From Acephala macrosclerotiorum (Eukaryota; Ascomycota; Leotiomycetes; Helotiales; Mollisiaceae), in assembly GCA_014904845.1 (NCBI GenBank), contig MU119204.1, forward strand, positions 620,001 to 684,000: 64,000 nt of DNA, read 5' to 3'. Made by a program: the position numbers and the translations under genes. This document shows positions 47,585-59,252 of the stretch, piece by piece (position 1 is the stretch's first letter; each line of letters opens with the position of its first letter). Below the pieces are notes generated by a model that worked only from the letters and a program-made list of their open reading frames with translations, was not told the origin of the DNA and made no database searches.

Positions 47585-49365
47585 GCGGCTCCCAGGTCTG
47601 CGTTCTAGTTATGGAAATTCGTAGTGCGCATTTCTCTCCACGATAGTGGGAGGGTATGCCTAGGTACCCTGAGGTGTCTGGCTGGGCTAGAGAGGTGCCA
47701 GGTCAGCACAAGGGTCAAGTATAAGATACTATCAAGTCTGCCAGCGATATAGCCTTAAACAAGCTTGCTCCTTCGGAATTCGACTCACCTTCTGCTTCTT
47801 GAACCGTCACTGGCGAAGTTGAGTGCAGCCCGTGCTCCTCACACCCCTCAAGCTCCTCGGAGCAGTAATCATCATCATCATTTATTGTATCTCTCATGGT
47901 CCCTGCCTGCTTGGAGCCTTTCAATCTCCTTGTGATATTCCCTGTACTTGAAGGCGTCGTCGTACTCGGAGTATGCGATTTATCTCACTCCAAGCCTCTT
48001 GTAAGCGGATGATCGATCAACTTGGTCGTGTTGCCACTCATTCTCTGTTGCAATCTCGAGAAACTGAGAGAATCACCCGCCACATCTATATTGAGCATTA
48101 TTACATGTTCCAAGCGGAAAAACGAGGTTTGAAGTTGTGATTTGTTCAAGTGATGGTCGCCGCGTGTCGATCGGAGGTAGTCTCTCTAGGCTCTAGTTCT
48201 GGCTTTCGCGTTCGTTCTCGACCGCAATATCTTTAGAAGGGGAGTATTGGGTCAGAGGATCGTCGAGCACTATTCTGTATCAACGAGATAGTCAGCAAAA
48301 TACTTGCGGATGACAGGAAGGTCACGGGGACAAAGATATCTCCCCTTAATTTTCGCTTCGGCGTAGCGCCGGAGTTCGCCGGTGACAGTGATGTATGCTC
48401 TCAGCAACGTATGGATGTGCGACGAGGTGTTTAGTAGCTATTGTGCTTCGTGTGCGGCTGGTAGATGGTCCCTGTTGTAATTCAGAAGTATTCTTATAGG
48501 TGTCTGCGCCAAAACGAGCCATTGTCAAGAAGTGAAAGAGCAGGAAAGGGAGTAATAGAACGATCCTCTAGACATCTGAACTTGCGGACAATGAACTTAA
48601 TTCATGGACATTGAGCTCGTTCTTTGCTTGAAGACCTTTGCAGTATGCTGACAACTGAAAATCTGGGATGGGTGTTGTGTTTGCGGCAGATGAAAGAGAA
48701 GTCATGGTAGGATCTTACTGGAACTGAATGCAAGGAATTGGAGTAATGAAACATCCATCTAGAGATCTGAAAGTGCAAATGACGAAGGGATAATCAAAAC
48801 TTTATCTGTGTGATATGCAGCTACTAGAATCCCAATCTTGTGGCTTGAATCGTGCTCTTGGTCTTTTCCGACGGCTGAACTAGTGCAAAAACCACGGTTC
48901 CCACCATCACAAACTTTGCTCCCACTCACCCATCTCACCATACCAACCCTTGCATACAAGTAATACTCTACCTTACCATAGGGCATTTAGTTGACGAGAA
49001 CCAGACCTTGATCAATTCTTCAAGATGCATAGGTTCGATATCCTCAACAACACGCACAATTAGAACCAATCCGCTAACAAATCTTTCTCAAAAGGGGCTT
49101 TTGGACGTGCGACTTCGGTCCCCAAATCTTCTATATCCATCTTGGCTCAGCTTTCCCTGGTCAAGAAACCGTTCCATCGACCTTCCCTCCACCGAACCAA
49201 GATCGTGAACCACACCAAGCCAAGCCGCCTCCGAATAGAATCAACCTCGAGAGCAGCACTCCCCAAACACTCTCGATTCCCAACACCGACAGCCTTCTTA
49301 TCACCTCTGTCTGGCTTGATTCGGAGCGTGGAATGCTTCGATCTCCTACTCCTTTGATTATTCGA
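47024..49365. other. Spacer after the FYVE-RING gene
   Basis: The 3' end of the FYVE-RING gene is followed by about 2 kb of short unsupported frames. It contains the TTA microsatellite at 47532-47584, listed separately. Confidence 0.5.
47532..47584. repeat. TTA trinucleotide microsatellite
   Basis: About 17-18 uninterrupted copies of TTA (53 nt) lie in non-coding DNA. Copy number is likely to vary between strains. Confidence 0.97.
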
Positions 49366-49613
49366 ATGTCCTCCACCCTCGACAACATTCCCTCGCCGCC
49401 TCCACGATCTGCTGCGACACACTCCTTCACGCGCTCCGACTCCCTTTCTCTCGGAAAGCGATCAATGATGATTCATCCCATGATTCGGGGCTACACTCAA
49501 GACCAAGAACGAGCCAGAGCCATGGGCAGCTCGTACAAGTGTTTGGTATGTTGGTCTCCCTTTCTGGAGATGGGTAGAAGACTGACGTGAAGGCTAGGAG
49601 GCTTCTGATCTAG
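49366..49613 (+). CDS. Possible tiny spliced ORF (66 aa) in a duplicated segment
   Basis: ATG 49366 opens a frame (MSSTLDNIPSPPPRSAATHS...) that runs through HPMIRGYTQDQERARAMGSS to a GTATGT donor at 49546. A 47-nt intron with a CTGAC branch and AAG acceptor ends at 49592. The second exon adds ARRLLI and a stop. The frame, start context and intron look like a real small gene, but I do not recognise the product. An in-frame ATG at 49333 is an alternative start. The exon-intron junction lies inside the 199-bp tandem duplication. Confidence 0.3.
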
Positions 49614-49870
49614 ATTTGGGATTGTTCCAAGACAAGAGTATCTCTCCAAGTATTGGAGATATCGATGATGATTGATCTATGGATCTGTGTATCTGCTCGG
49701 GATAAGATCAAGCAGGAACCATGGGCAGCTCGTATGGGAATTTGGTTTGTTGGTAAGATTACACCTTTCTGAAATACGTGGAGAAGATTAACGTAAGCTC
49801 TAGGTTGTTTCAGACTCGATTTGAATCCTTCCAAGCGTATCTCTCCAAATATTAGGAGACTGAGGAGGAA
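49490..49870. repeat. Imperfect tandem duplication with 199-bp period
   Basis: ATGGGCAGCTCGTA at 49522 recurs as ATGGGCAGCTCGTA at 49721, and TCTCTCCAA at 49641 recurs at 49840, each offset by exactly 199 bases. Weaker similarity links the stretches between them, such as CAAGACCAAGAACGAG and TAAGATCAAGCAGG before the ATG. The copies are diverged, with small indels. Confidence 0.85.
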
Positions 49871-50147
49871 GGGAGAATCAGCATGATGGTGTTATTGAAG
49901 CTTTACAAGACTACAACTCCTTACACCAACACTCAGACAATGGATAGGAAAACGAGAAAGAAGGAATGGTTGCTCTGAGGAAGGCGTACTATCAAGTATA
50001 GTAGAGCAGAAGGAAGAAAAACCAAACCTCTGTCCAATTATTTCCAACTCTTCCGTAAGATCTTACAATCAAGACTCCGTGAACTTAATGTCAACACTTC
50101 GAATAATTTGCTTCAATTAGCTCTTACTTATAGAACACACTTCTGCA
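49871..50147. other. Short convergent spacer
   Basis: The 3' side of the Bre4-like gene. No gene or repeat is visible. Confidence 0.4.
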
Positions 50148-53100
50148 TCAAGCATTCTTTACCTTCCCATCGGCACCAACATCGTCATCTGAAACAACTC
50201 CAGGTACAGGACCACCAAAAACCATACCTTCCTCCCTATTCGTCCCCACAACCCTGAAACTAAAATCTACCTCCCCAACAATATCCCTAACCCTCTCCAC
50301 ACACCTCCCCACACTCCTAACCACACATCTCTGGCCCGTCTCCACCACAGCCACCGCCCTAAACCCCGGCTCATCCAAATTACTAAGTTCTAACAACTCG
50401 GTCCCTTCATCAAGGAGTTCGTCTGATATGCGGTATGGGGTGGGAGGGATGAGGTAGGGTGGTAAAGGCTGGGCGTTGCGAAGGGAAGCAGAGAGGAGGG
50501 TTAAGAGGGTTGTCAGATGGTGGGATTGAGGGGCAGTGATTTGGCGGTAGTGGGAGAAGCGGGTTAGCCATGGTGTTTGGTTGATAAGGGTGGTGGGTGA
50601 AGTTGTGATGGAGGGGGAGTGAGAGGAAGGGAAGGATTCGGTTGCGTAGGCGATTATTGTTAGGTAGTTTGTTATCCTGTTTCTCTTGTCAGCTTCTTCT
50701 CTCCTCTCTCATTTCCGCTTCGAATGCAGTAAATAAAATGAGAGGGGAAGAAGGGAACGAACTCTTGGACCTCATCAACGAGGGCTTTGTATAATTCGGT
50801 TGGGAATTCTCCTCCGAATTTTAGATCCCAAGGCAAGAAGCCAAGATTAGCCCTCATACTCCCCAACAACATAACTTGTTTCTCTAGCACCTTATGCCTC
50901 ATCTTCTCTAACCTTCTCCCCGGGCTACTCTTCACCTTCATATCCCCACTCTTATCCTGTAACCTCATATCTACCGTCGCTGTCACTGCACTTAAATATT
51001 TCGACAGCAAGAAAAGGGAGAGTCCGAGATCTCGACGGAGGATAGAAGCTTCGGTAATGGGAACGGGGAAGATGGTGAATATGTAGCCGACGAGAACGCC
51101 GGCGCCGACTGTCAAGAGACGGTAGGGGGCGAGTTCGTAGAGGGGGTAGTATGGTTGGCCGGTTGCGGTTGCTTGGGCGAGACCGATTACACGGACTTGG
51201 AGTTCGTATCCTGTTTCTTGTCAGCCTCCCTCTCCCAACACAATCGGGTATAGCAAGGGGGTAGACGTACCAATAACCAAAACATGCGTCAAAGCACCCG
51301 CCACAATTGCGACCAGAAACCTAGGATACTTCGCACAAAAATAAAAGTAAAACATGATAAAGAAGAAAAAGATGACAATCACGCCAGTCGTCTTCTGGTC
51401 CACGATATACCAATTAATAAACGCTCCTATCATGCCAAAAAGCGTGAAAGTCAAATTTCCTAACATGTTGAAAACTGCACTACCACTCGTTGGGGACATC
51501 CCGATAGCGATCATGACCAAACACCAGACGGCTCTTTGCTGGATGAAGAATTTATGCGTGGAGTGGAGATATGCCATTATCCCTATCGACATCGTGGCGA
51601 TGGTTACTCTCACACCGAACCTCACAGGCTCAGACCCCAAAAACTTTGGAACGAGACGAAGATGATTCCCCAATCTCTGAATTGCATTCTTTGGAGGGAG
51701 ATGTTCTGGGTCTTTGGGAGCGTTGAATGAGGATCCTAGATAAATCGTTTCCGAGGGCTCTACGTTCTCGTCTAGATTAGAGAAATTGGGGCCTGAGTCT
51801 GGATCTCCGTTAATGAGACCTTTTACCCATTTTATCAATGTCTTAATTTTCGGGAATATGAAGCGAGAGTGTTTGAATGTGTTGTCAGTGGATTTTAATT
51901 CGGCGAAACGGACGAGGGAGAGGATTGCGAGGGAGGTAGTCCAGAGGAGATATTCCATGAACATTATTATGTGGAGACGTTTTGAGGCTAAGATATCTCG
52001 TGCTTGTGCTCCTGATGGGAGTTTATCGTTGCTCATGGTTGATGGTACCGAGTTCTTTTTGAGTGTGCTTTGGAAGACAGAGTTTAGACCTCGGGAGGTG
52101 GCCCAGGCTTTGAGTTCTGCGGTTCGGGTTTTACGGAAGTCTTTGATGCGTTTTTCGAGGTAGTCTCCGTAGCCCAAGTGTCCTGGTTGAGGACTATCTC
52201 CTTTATTTTCGACGTCTTCTCGTTGTAGCTTGCTGGCTTTCTTTGGTGCTCCTGGGATGAATCGAAGTAGGATCAGAATGTGCAAAATGCTCTCGTCTAG
52301 AGTCTGGACCATCTGTTCGAATGTGATCATGACGGCTCCTATCATATCCAACCACTCCTTGCGTTCATTATTGAATTCGTCATCGGAGATCCCTTCAGGC
52401 ACATAATCCGGCAATTTACCGTCTTCTTGCATCCCCTCTGAGATCGCAACGATTGTAGAGAGTCCAGATATGGGAATCATGATGCGTCTGAGAAGTTGGT
52501 GTAGCTCGCTGATGTCCGTTTCGCGGAAATGGCCGTAGGCGGATTCTCGTCTTGCGAAGACAACATCGTCTCGAAGCTTGGCTCCGAGTCCGAGAATGCC
52601 TGCGGACGCGGCTTTCAAAGCTTTGGCTCTCTGTGTGAATGTCTGTAACAGGGCTTTCCCTTCTTCAGTCTCCAGATGCTCTTTTCTGACAAGTGGGTTA
52701 CACAATCTCGAGTGCTCAAGAACTCGCACAAAGCCCATCTGTGCTTTCAATAGTCCTCGACAAGCCTGCAAAAATCCAGCTGCTTCCGCAAAGAAGACTT
52801 TCCTGGACGAAACCGGGATGATGAATAGACAAACTCCAGCAGAGATTGCTTGTCCTGTCAAGAAACTGTACAGCAATTCCCTTATGAAGCGATGACTAGC
52901 AGTCACAGTGGGTTCTTGTGGTCCATAGCTGAAGCCTACACAGACGAAGACGGTGTATTGGATTCCAGGTATACTGAATGCTGGTCTAGCAGCTCGGAGG
53001 ACACTGATGCCGAAGATGTTGACCATGAAGAAGATGGCGTTTACAACGGAGGCGGAGGAGTTGTAGCCGTTTGCTACCGCGAGTGAGGCATCCGCTGGGG

Positions 53101-53647
53101 TAGTATGTTGTCTCGCTTTGATACCGCACCATTGGCCGAGCGTGACCATTCCGCAGCCGAAGCAAGTTAGTAGCTAGACAGCGGGCATCAGTCAGTAGGT
53201 TCATTGAGCAGAGAAGCCCGAGAGTCCGTTAAGGAAGGACGGAGAATCACATACCACAGAAATAAGCAAATTCATAATAAACTTTCCCCTTGGCAGAATC
53301 GGCACCGTAGTGATCGAAACAATAATAATCAGATACCCTAGATTCAAATAATGATTCGCGACGGCATGGGACTGGAAGATAGCCATTGCTATAGTAGCTG
53401 CAATCGCAGGCTTGACCATAATCATGATGGTTGTAGGATTGAAATCGAGTTTTTTCCATGCTCTTTGAAGCATGTTGGGCTTCTTCGGAGCTGGAGCTGG
53501 GGTTGCTGAGGATCCATTTTGCGCATTTGTAGGCATCGATTGTGGTGATAGCTTCGTATCAAGGTGATTTGATTCTTCTCTTGATGCTGAAGTGGCAGCC
53601 AGGTTCTCATCGACGGCCTTGTCGGGCTCAGGTAATGGATTGGACAT
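50148..53647 (-). CDS. Bre4-like/ArAE_2 multi-pass membrane protein
   Basis: Exons 53647-53255, 53173-51271, 51210-50763 and 50676-50148 give 1090 aa. The introns are 81, 60 and 86 nt. The third uses an atypical GTTCGT donor but restores phase at VQE|ITNYL. An N-terminal cytosolic Ser/Pro region (about 80 residues) precedes a block of about six membrane spans (SHAVANHYLNLGYLIIIVSI, GKFIMNLLISV...). A long cytosolic helical part (residues about 250-600) follows, then a second block of spans (FGVRVTIATMSIGIMAYLHS, GAFINWYIVDQKTTGVIVIF) and a soluble C-terminal domain. This two-block plan is that of the fungal DUF2421/ArAE_2 N-terminal family containing yeast BRE4 (brefeldin A sensitivity), related to aromatic-acid exporters. 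The substrate is unknown. An earlier in-frame start at 53890 would add 81 residues and is less likely. Confidence 0.9.
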
Positions 53648-54995
53648 TTTGGTTGTCACCAATGAATGGTATGATGTTGGATCACGCCATGTGTGTTTTG
53701 ATGGAGGATGAGGTTCACCGCAATAACTTTGAAATCGACTTCGCGAAGAAAATAACTTGAAGGGACGTTGAAGAACATCAGAAATAAAATTCTCGATACA
53801 TGCGAGGACCCCTCCATGGGGCTGAACGACCTCACGAATGGCATATGCCGCGAATCCGGCACAGAGGGTTGGTATCTCGCTATCAGCCAATCACATGGCC
53901 GAATGAGCCGAGGCAGGCTTTTTATACGGCATCTGCATGTTGATGACTGTGCAACAGGGTATAGTAATCACAATATGACCAGTCGGAGAACAGTTGAAAA
54001 AGAGGGCATCCAAATGATTAGAGGAGTCGCAGCCACTTGGCAGCCACTTGGCAGGCACCATTCTGGAACTGGATAGGCGTTGAGAATTTGCGCCGCAGAA
54101 GGTTGGTTGATATGTAATCGACGGGTACTGTACTTTTGAAGCTTCGACCTTTGATTGTGAAGATGAATTTTGGAGTTGTACTGTAGCGAAGTTTAAAATA
54201 TCACTTCGGCTGATCTGAATGGTATTCGTTGGTATCTGCGTAGTTGATCGACCACAGACACCGCCACTGGTAAATCGGCCGGAGATCAGAGAGTCGATTC
54301 ACAGCTCTGCCTGCACATCGACAACTCAAGTAAATGCAGCAGCTGCATGCAAAGGTCTAAGTAAAAGGCTTTGCGCACTCGCTGTGCTATGAAAGCAACT
54401 GCAGAAGTCAAATACACAAAGGAAAGCTGTTGAGGAGCTGCGAAACGGCACTAAATCAGGAGTGTATTGGAAATGAAATCAAGAACAGAACTCACGAGGG
54501 CGCTCATGCTATGGTCTATCGAGACTTCACTGATGCTAAATTGGTGATGAAACAGAGAGCAACAGTATCAAAGAATGGCGGATGTTGAGTAATCGAGGAG
54601 GAAAGGTTGAAGCGAGGTTTGAAGTGCGCTTTAAGTCTCATTTTTGGCATCATCACGTGAAATGCCAACGTTTCTCCTTGCATGTTCGATCTCAAGCATC
54701 CAGACATCAAGAAATAATTTGTCGTATTGTATGCTGTATCATGATAGCATCGATCTTCTGATATCCCTATCCAGGGTTCTCATCTTGTGATCGATTGCGT
54801 GAAACAGATTTCCCCATACTTTTTTGACACGGCTGAGATTTAACAGTACTTGATACCGTACTAGAATCTTCAGCCTAGATTGTAGCCTCATATGAGGTCA
54901 TGTGAAGATGTCTCGGCAAGCCATGCGCATCGAAGACACTGGCGAAAGACCCTCTATAGTAGACAAAGATAAGGCAAATACGTAGTACGTGAGTA

Positions 54996-55775
54996 CGAAG
55001 ATTCCGGTATAAAGTGATGAGACTACAGGGCATTCGGGCCCTCCATCCACTAAGTGACACGATTTTAGCGATAGACTTACGTCGAAAGGTCTTGAAAGGC
55101 CCTGAAAAGTGCTATTTCGTCCCAGGGTAATACTTACGCCAAGCCTTCTGACACTTTCTAGGCCAGCAGGGGGATATATCCAATGAAACTCAACTATTTT
55201 AACACTGCTTTTGCCTTTACCCTCTACTGTAACACAAAATCTTCGCATGGAATCAGCATTTAAATAAGGATTTTAGTAAAGCAGCATTAGAAAAAACTAA
55301 CCCCTGCTTTTGAAACTATTACCCCGAGGACGAAGTATACGGAGGTACAGCGGTCAAATATTCATACAACAAACAGGGGTCTGAACGCTATATATAATTT
55401 TAATATGTTATAACTTTCGCTATACGTAACAAAAAAACTTTATTAAAACGGTAAAATGATCCCGGGGAAAAGCATTATACACTTATTTAGCTTTTATATT
55501 TTGGAGCTGCGTTGTGATTGTGATACAAAAAGGGCAAAGTTCAGACCCTTGCTAGCGTTATATAAATACTTAACCGCTGTACCACCGTAGGCACTATGCC
55601 CTAAAATGGCCGTCTGAGCTCAAGTGGCGCTGATAATGTTAATACTCTGCAAGTACAGGGTATATAATCGCTAAATATACTGCTTATAGCGCTTTTGTAG
55701 TAATAGTGTTACCTTGAGAGCACTAATTTTGTGCAAAATGCCCTATAGTTTCATCACTTTATGCCGGAATCTTCG
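54996..55775. mobile_element. Non-autonomous DNA transposon remnant with 38-bp terminal inverted repeats
   Basis: The left end (54996-55033) and right end (55738-55775) are inverted copies over 38 bp, beginning CGAAGATTCCGG on the outside. Only three positions differ, and all are transitions. Both ends are flanked by TA (54994-54995 and 55776-55777), as expected for Tc1/mariner-type insertion. The 780-bp interior is A+T-rich, has no transposase-sized frame and contains another inverted repeat. The transition-only differences would fit repeat-induced point mutation, but three sites are too few to prove it. Confidence 0.75.
55338..55589. repeat. Two inward-facing tRNA-like (SINE-like) heads
   Basis: A unit at 55338-55386 (+) and an inverted copy at 55589-55539 (-) align over about 50 nt with a 2-nt gap and mostly transition differences. 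Each starts TACGG(A/T)GGTACAGCGG, where GGTACAGCGG resembles a Pol III A box. Each ends near GGGTCTGAAC, a weak B-box-like match about 36 nt downstream, which is tRNA-like spacing. The heads point toward each other with about 150 nt of A+T-rich sequence between them. Confidence 0.5.
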
Positions 55776-57280
55776 TACGTGTCTCGGGACGAATTTTCAG
55801 GAAGAGGACCTGAATTTTCGGCCCGGAAGGCGATGAAGCTTCTCACCATTTCCGAGGCGGGTAAACGCTCATCCGTCTGAAAGCAGAAGCCATTGAGGAT
55901 GATATTTAAACAAGCAACTATCAAATAGCAAAGCAAACTAGACCTGCACATTGCCATTGTTCAGCCGCCTTTACCGCTTTTCAAGATATGCGCATGGAAT
56001 CAGGTAGACATATCTCCACATGGAGAAACATGGGAAGAGCAATTCGCGATAGGAAGATGTAAAATTGGCAAAACGTCTCTCGTTCCCGGTTCAAAGCGGC
56101 TATTCTTTACTTTTTGGAGCCTTTCGAGTGTTTGAGATCACTTGCAGACTCAGAAACGAGACAGGACTCAAAGAGGGCAGATGTTCCAGAATGACAACTT
56201 CCCCAGGAAAGCCTCATTTCACTTCCCCCTTTCCAGGGAACTACCGGCCGATCCTTCTTATGAACGCAGTTCCAAACTATTGCCTCGGGTCTCCGGTCCA
56301 TCTCCCAACACGAAGCTCAACGGTGCCACAATGCAAGCTTCCCGAATGGCAACAATTTATTTAGCTCTGGGCGAATCGGCGCAGCGCTGGCTTTGATCCC
56401 AAAGAGAACACCTCATTTCGCTTCTCTCGCGCGCTACGGTGGTGATGGATCGAAAAGGGAGTTCTTCGGGCTTGAGGCTAGAATAGAATTAAGCTCTCGC
56501 AGTTCGCAGCCCCTTGCGCTTTGATTTACCGCTAGACAATGCAAGAATCCCGGCGCTGGCCGTGTTCCTACATCTGCCAGTGAGTGCAGTGACACCGCAG
56601 CTCTGACAGGGTGAAAGAAAAAGGAGAGGATCGAAACACGGAACCGACCGTTGAGAAGTGAAAAACGTTTGTCATGCGCACATTTGCCATTGCACTGGCA
56701 TCAGCATAACAGCAGGGTAAATTGACAGCGGCTGATGACCACATCGTCAGCGCGGGTCGACTCGTGAATGGCCTCACCCAGGAGATTTGGCGGTGAGACA
56801 ACAGCGCATCCTGGTTCCCGTGTGGTCGACCATCAACACGAGAGGGAAATTTGCTGTGAGCTTAATCACCGGCCTTTCCCTCTTGTGGTCTAGTCAGGTA
56901 CAGCCTTCGCTCCCCGCAAATTACCAGCCTGTTGTAATATCACTAAAACTCCCGACTGGATGAAAGGCCAGCTATTATTTTTGGTGATAGGGGGCAAGCT
57001 CCACGACCTTTTCACTCACCCCCCCGAGAGAACCGACACCGCAGATGGCCAGCCCTGAATCTTAAAATGACCTTCTGGGGCAAGCGCCACCGTACGCAGC
57101 GCACTCTTGGGGACGCTGTGATGAGAAGCGGGGGGATGGTCGATGAAGTCCATGGGTGAAGTCCAGGGTCCTGGTTGGAAAGGACGAAGGAGCGAAGATC
57201 ACCGCTTCTGTCTTTGCTCGTCTGGCCCGTACGACGGCGCTGTGGCCAAGCCTCGAATTCATATTTGACTACTCCAGTCC

Positions 57281-57332
57281 CTTCCGCTTTCTCTTCTCTT
57301 TCTTCTTTTCTCTTCCTCCCTCCATTGATGTT
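57281..57332 (+). promoter_or_regulatory. Pyrimidine-rich tract upstream of GH17 gene
   Basis: About 50 nt made almost wholly of C and T (CTTCCGCTTTCTCTTCTCTT and onward) lie about 170-220 bp before the ATG at 57504. CT-rich tracts near transcription starts are common in strongly expressed filamentous-fungal genes. No TATA element is obvious next to it. Confidence 0.4.
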
Positions 57333-57503
57333 GATGCCGTGACCCTCAAGTCCACGTCGCGTATTCTTCGTTCTCTACCCCACCCACCGCTTCACTCTTT
57401 CAGCGGGCACTCGTTACCATAACGTCGTCACGACCATAATACTACAGAAAATTTCAGAAAATCGATCGACCAGTTACGTTCTACATAATTGCAATATTTC
57501 AAG

Positions 57504-59252
57504 ATGAAGGCCGGGGTTATTGCTGTCGCCGCGGCGATGGCTGCAGGTGCTTCAGCAGGTCATGCCGGACGCCGTCACGCTCATGATGCTCTCCACATGG
57601 AGAGGGGTCTGTTGTTGACCACCGGAAAGGCTGCTGAGCCAACTTGTGGATGTACCACTATCTACACCACAATTACCGGCGAGGGAACCCGTATGTATTT
57701 GCAACTGAATACATGAAAGCCCATGCTCATATATCTAGTCATCTTCCCCTCATCAACACCTACCCACGCAGCAAACACCACCTGTGCGACTTCCACTTCC
57801 GTATATGTTCCACCCACCACGAGCACCACGCCAGCTCCAGTTTCCACGACCTGCCCACCAGCAACGGTCCCCACTCCATTGGCAACTACATGCCCAACCC
57901 CAGGCGTGTACACCATTCCAGCTACGACAATCACGATCACTGAATCGACAACTGTCTGCGCTGCCACTGGAACCAAGATCCCATCTGGTACTCACACGGC
58001 TGGTGGAGTTACGACCACAGTGACGGAGTCAACCACAGTCACCTGCCCATATGCCTCGACTGGAACCTCAGAGGGTGTCGTTACCAGCACCATTCTTACC
58101 ACCACTTATGTCTGCCCATCAGCTGGTACTTATACCATCGCTCCTCTCACCACCACCTGCGAGACCGAGACTTTCTGGGTGTACCCAACCCCTGCATCCT
58201 ACGCTCCAGGTACTTACACTCAAGCCGAAGTCGTGACCACCATCACCGAGACGGATTATGTTGTGTTCTGCCCATACACCTCCCCCGCTCCCGTTGAGTC
58301 ATCAACTACCTACGCCCCAGCACCAGTCTACAGCACCTCCTCCCCCGCTCCTGTTCAGCCATCGACCACCACCTCCTCCACACCAGTCTACACTACCTCT
58401 GCTGCACCAAAGGCCACCACAAGCGAGTCTTCATCCTCTGGAAGCAGCTCAGGAGGTGAGCTCGGAACTTCTGGCAATCAATGGGCCATGACCTACTCCC
58501 CATATCAGAACAGCGGTGCTTGCAAAGCCGCTAGTGATGTTATGTCAGACATCCAGATCATCGCCAGCAAGGGATTCTCTTCCGTCCGTGTCTACAGCAC
58601 TGACTGCTCTGGACTCGTCAACATCGGCGCTGCATGCGAAGCCTATGGCCTCAAGATGATCATCGGCATCTTCATTTCCGATACCGGAATCTCTGGCGCT
58701 GCTGACCAAGTTACTGAGATCGTTGCTTGGGGCAAGTGGGAGCTCGTTGAGCTTGTTGTCATTGGTAATGAGTGTGTCTTCTCTGGATACGCGACTGCTA
58801 GCGAACTTGCCACTTTCATCTCCAGCTGCAAGTCCACCTTCTCATCCGCTGGCTACTCTGGCCCATGCACCACCACCGAGCCCCTGAACATCTGGCAGGA
58901 GAACGTTGATGTGTTTTGCGAAGTTGTTGATGTTGTCGGCTGCAACATCCACCCCTTCTTCAACGGCGACATCACCGCCTCAGAAGCTGGTTCTTTCGTC
59001 GCTTCCCAACTCGCTATCGTCGACAGCCTCTGCTCAGGCAAATATGGTATCAACCTCGAGACTGGATGGCCCAGCTTTGGTACTTGCAACAATGTCGCTT
59101 GCCCAGGTACTTCTGAGCAAGCTACTGCTGTCCAGGGCATCAGCCAGGCTGCTGGTGGAAAGTCAGTCATGTTCTCATACACTGATGACTACTGGAAGGA
59201 GCCAGGTGCGTTCGGCTGCGAGCAGAGCTGGGGAGCTATCCAGCTTTTCTAA
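57504..59252 (+). CDS. GH17 cell-wall beta-glucosidase/glucanase (BtgE/Scw11-like)
   Basis: Exons 57504-57690 and 57772-59252 encode 555 aa. The 81-nt intron has a GTATGT donor and a CAG acceptor. A signal peptide (MKAGVIAVAAAMAAGASAGH) leads to a His/Arg processing-like region (GRRHAH). A long Thr/Ser/Pro region (about 60-310) follows, with repeated Cys-Pro modules such as CPTPGVYTIPATT and CPSAGTYTIAPLTTT, likely heavily O-mannosylated. The GH17 barrel spans about 320-555. The acid/base is Glu396 in VVIGNE and the nucleophile Glu492 in NLETGWPS. No GPI tail is present (it ends SWGAIQLF), so it is secreted or bound to the wall through its N-terminal region. The family remodels beta-1,3-glucan. 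Confidence 0.95.

Larger units (their letters stand above)
53648..57503. other. Gene-poor divergent spacer of 3.9 kb
   Basis: It lies between the Bre4-like gene (-) and the GH17 gene (+). No coding frame is convincing. It contains the inverted-repeat element at 54996-55775 with nested tRNA-like heads and, near the right end, a pyrimidine-rich promoter tract, each listed separately. Confidence 0.5.
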
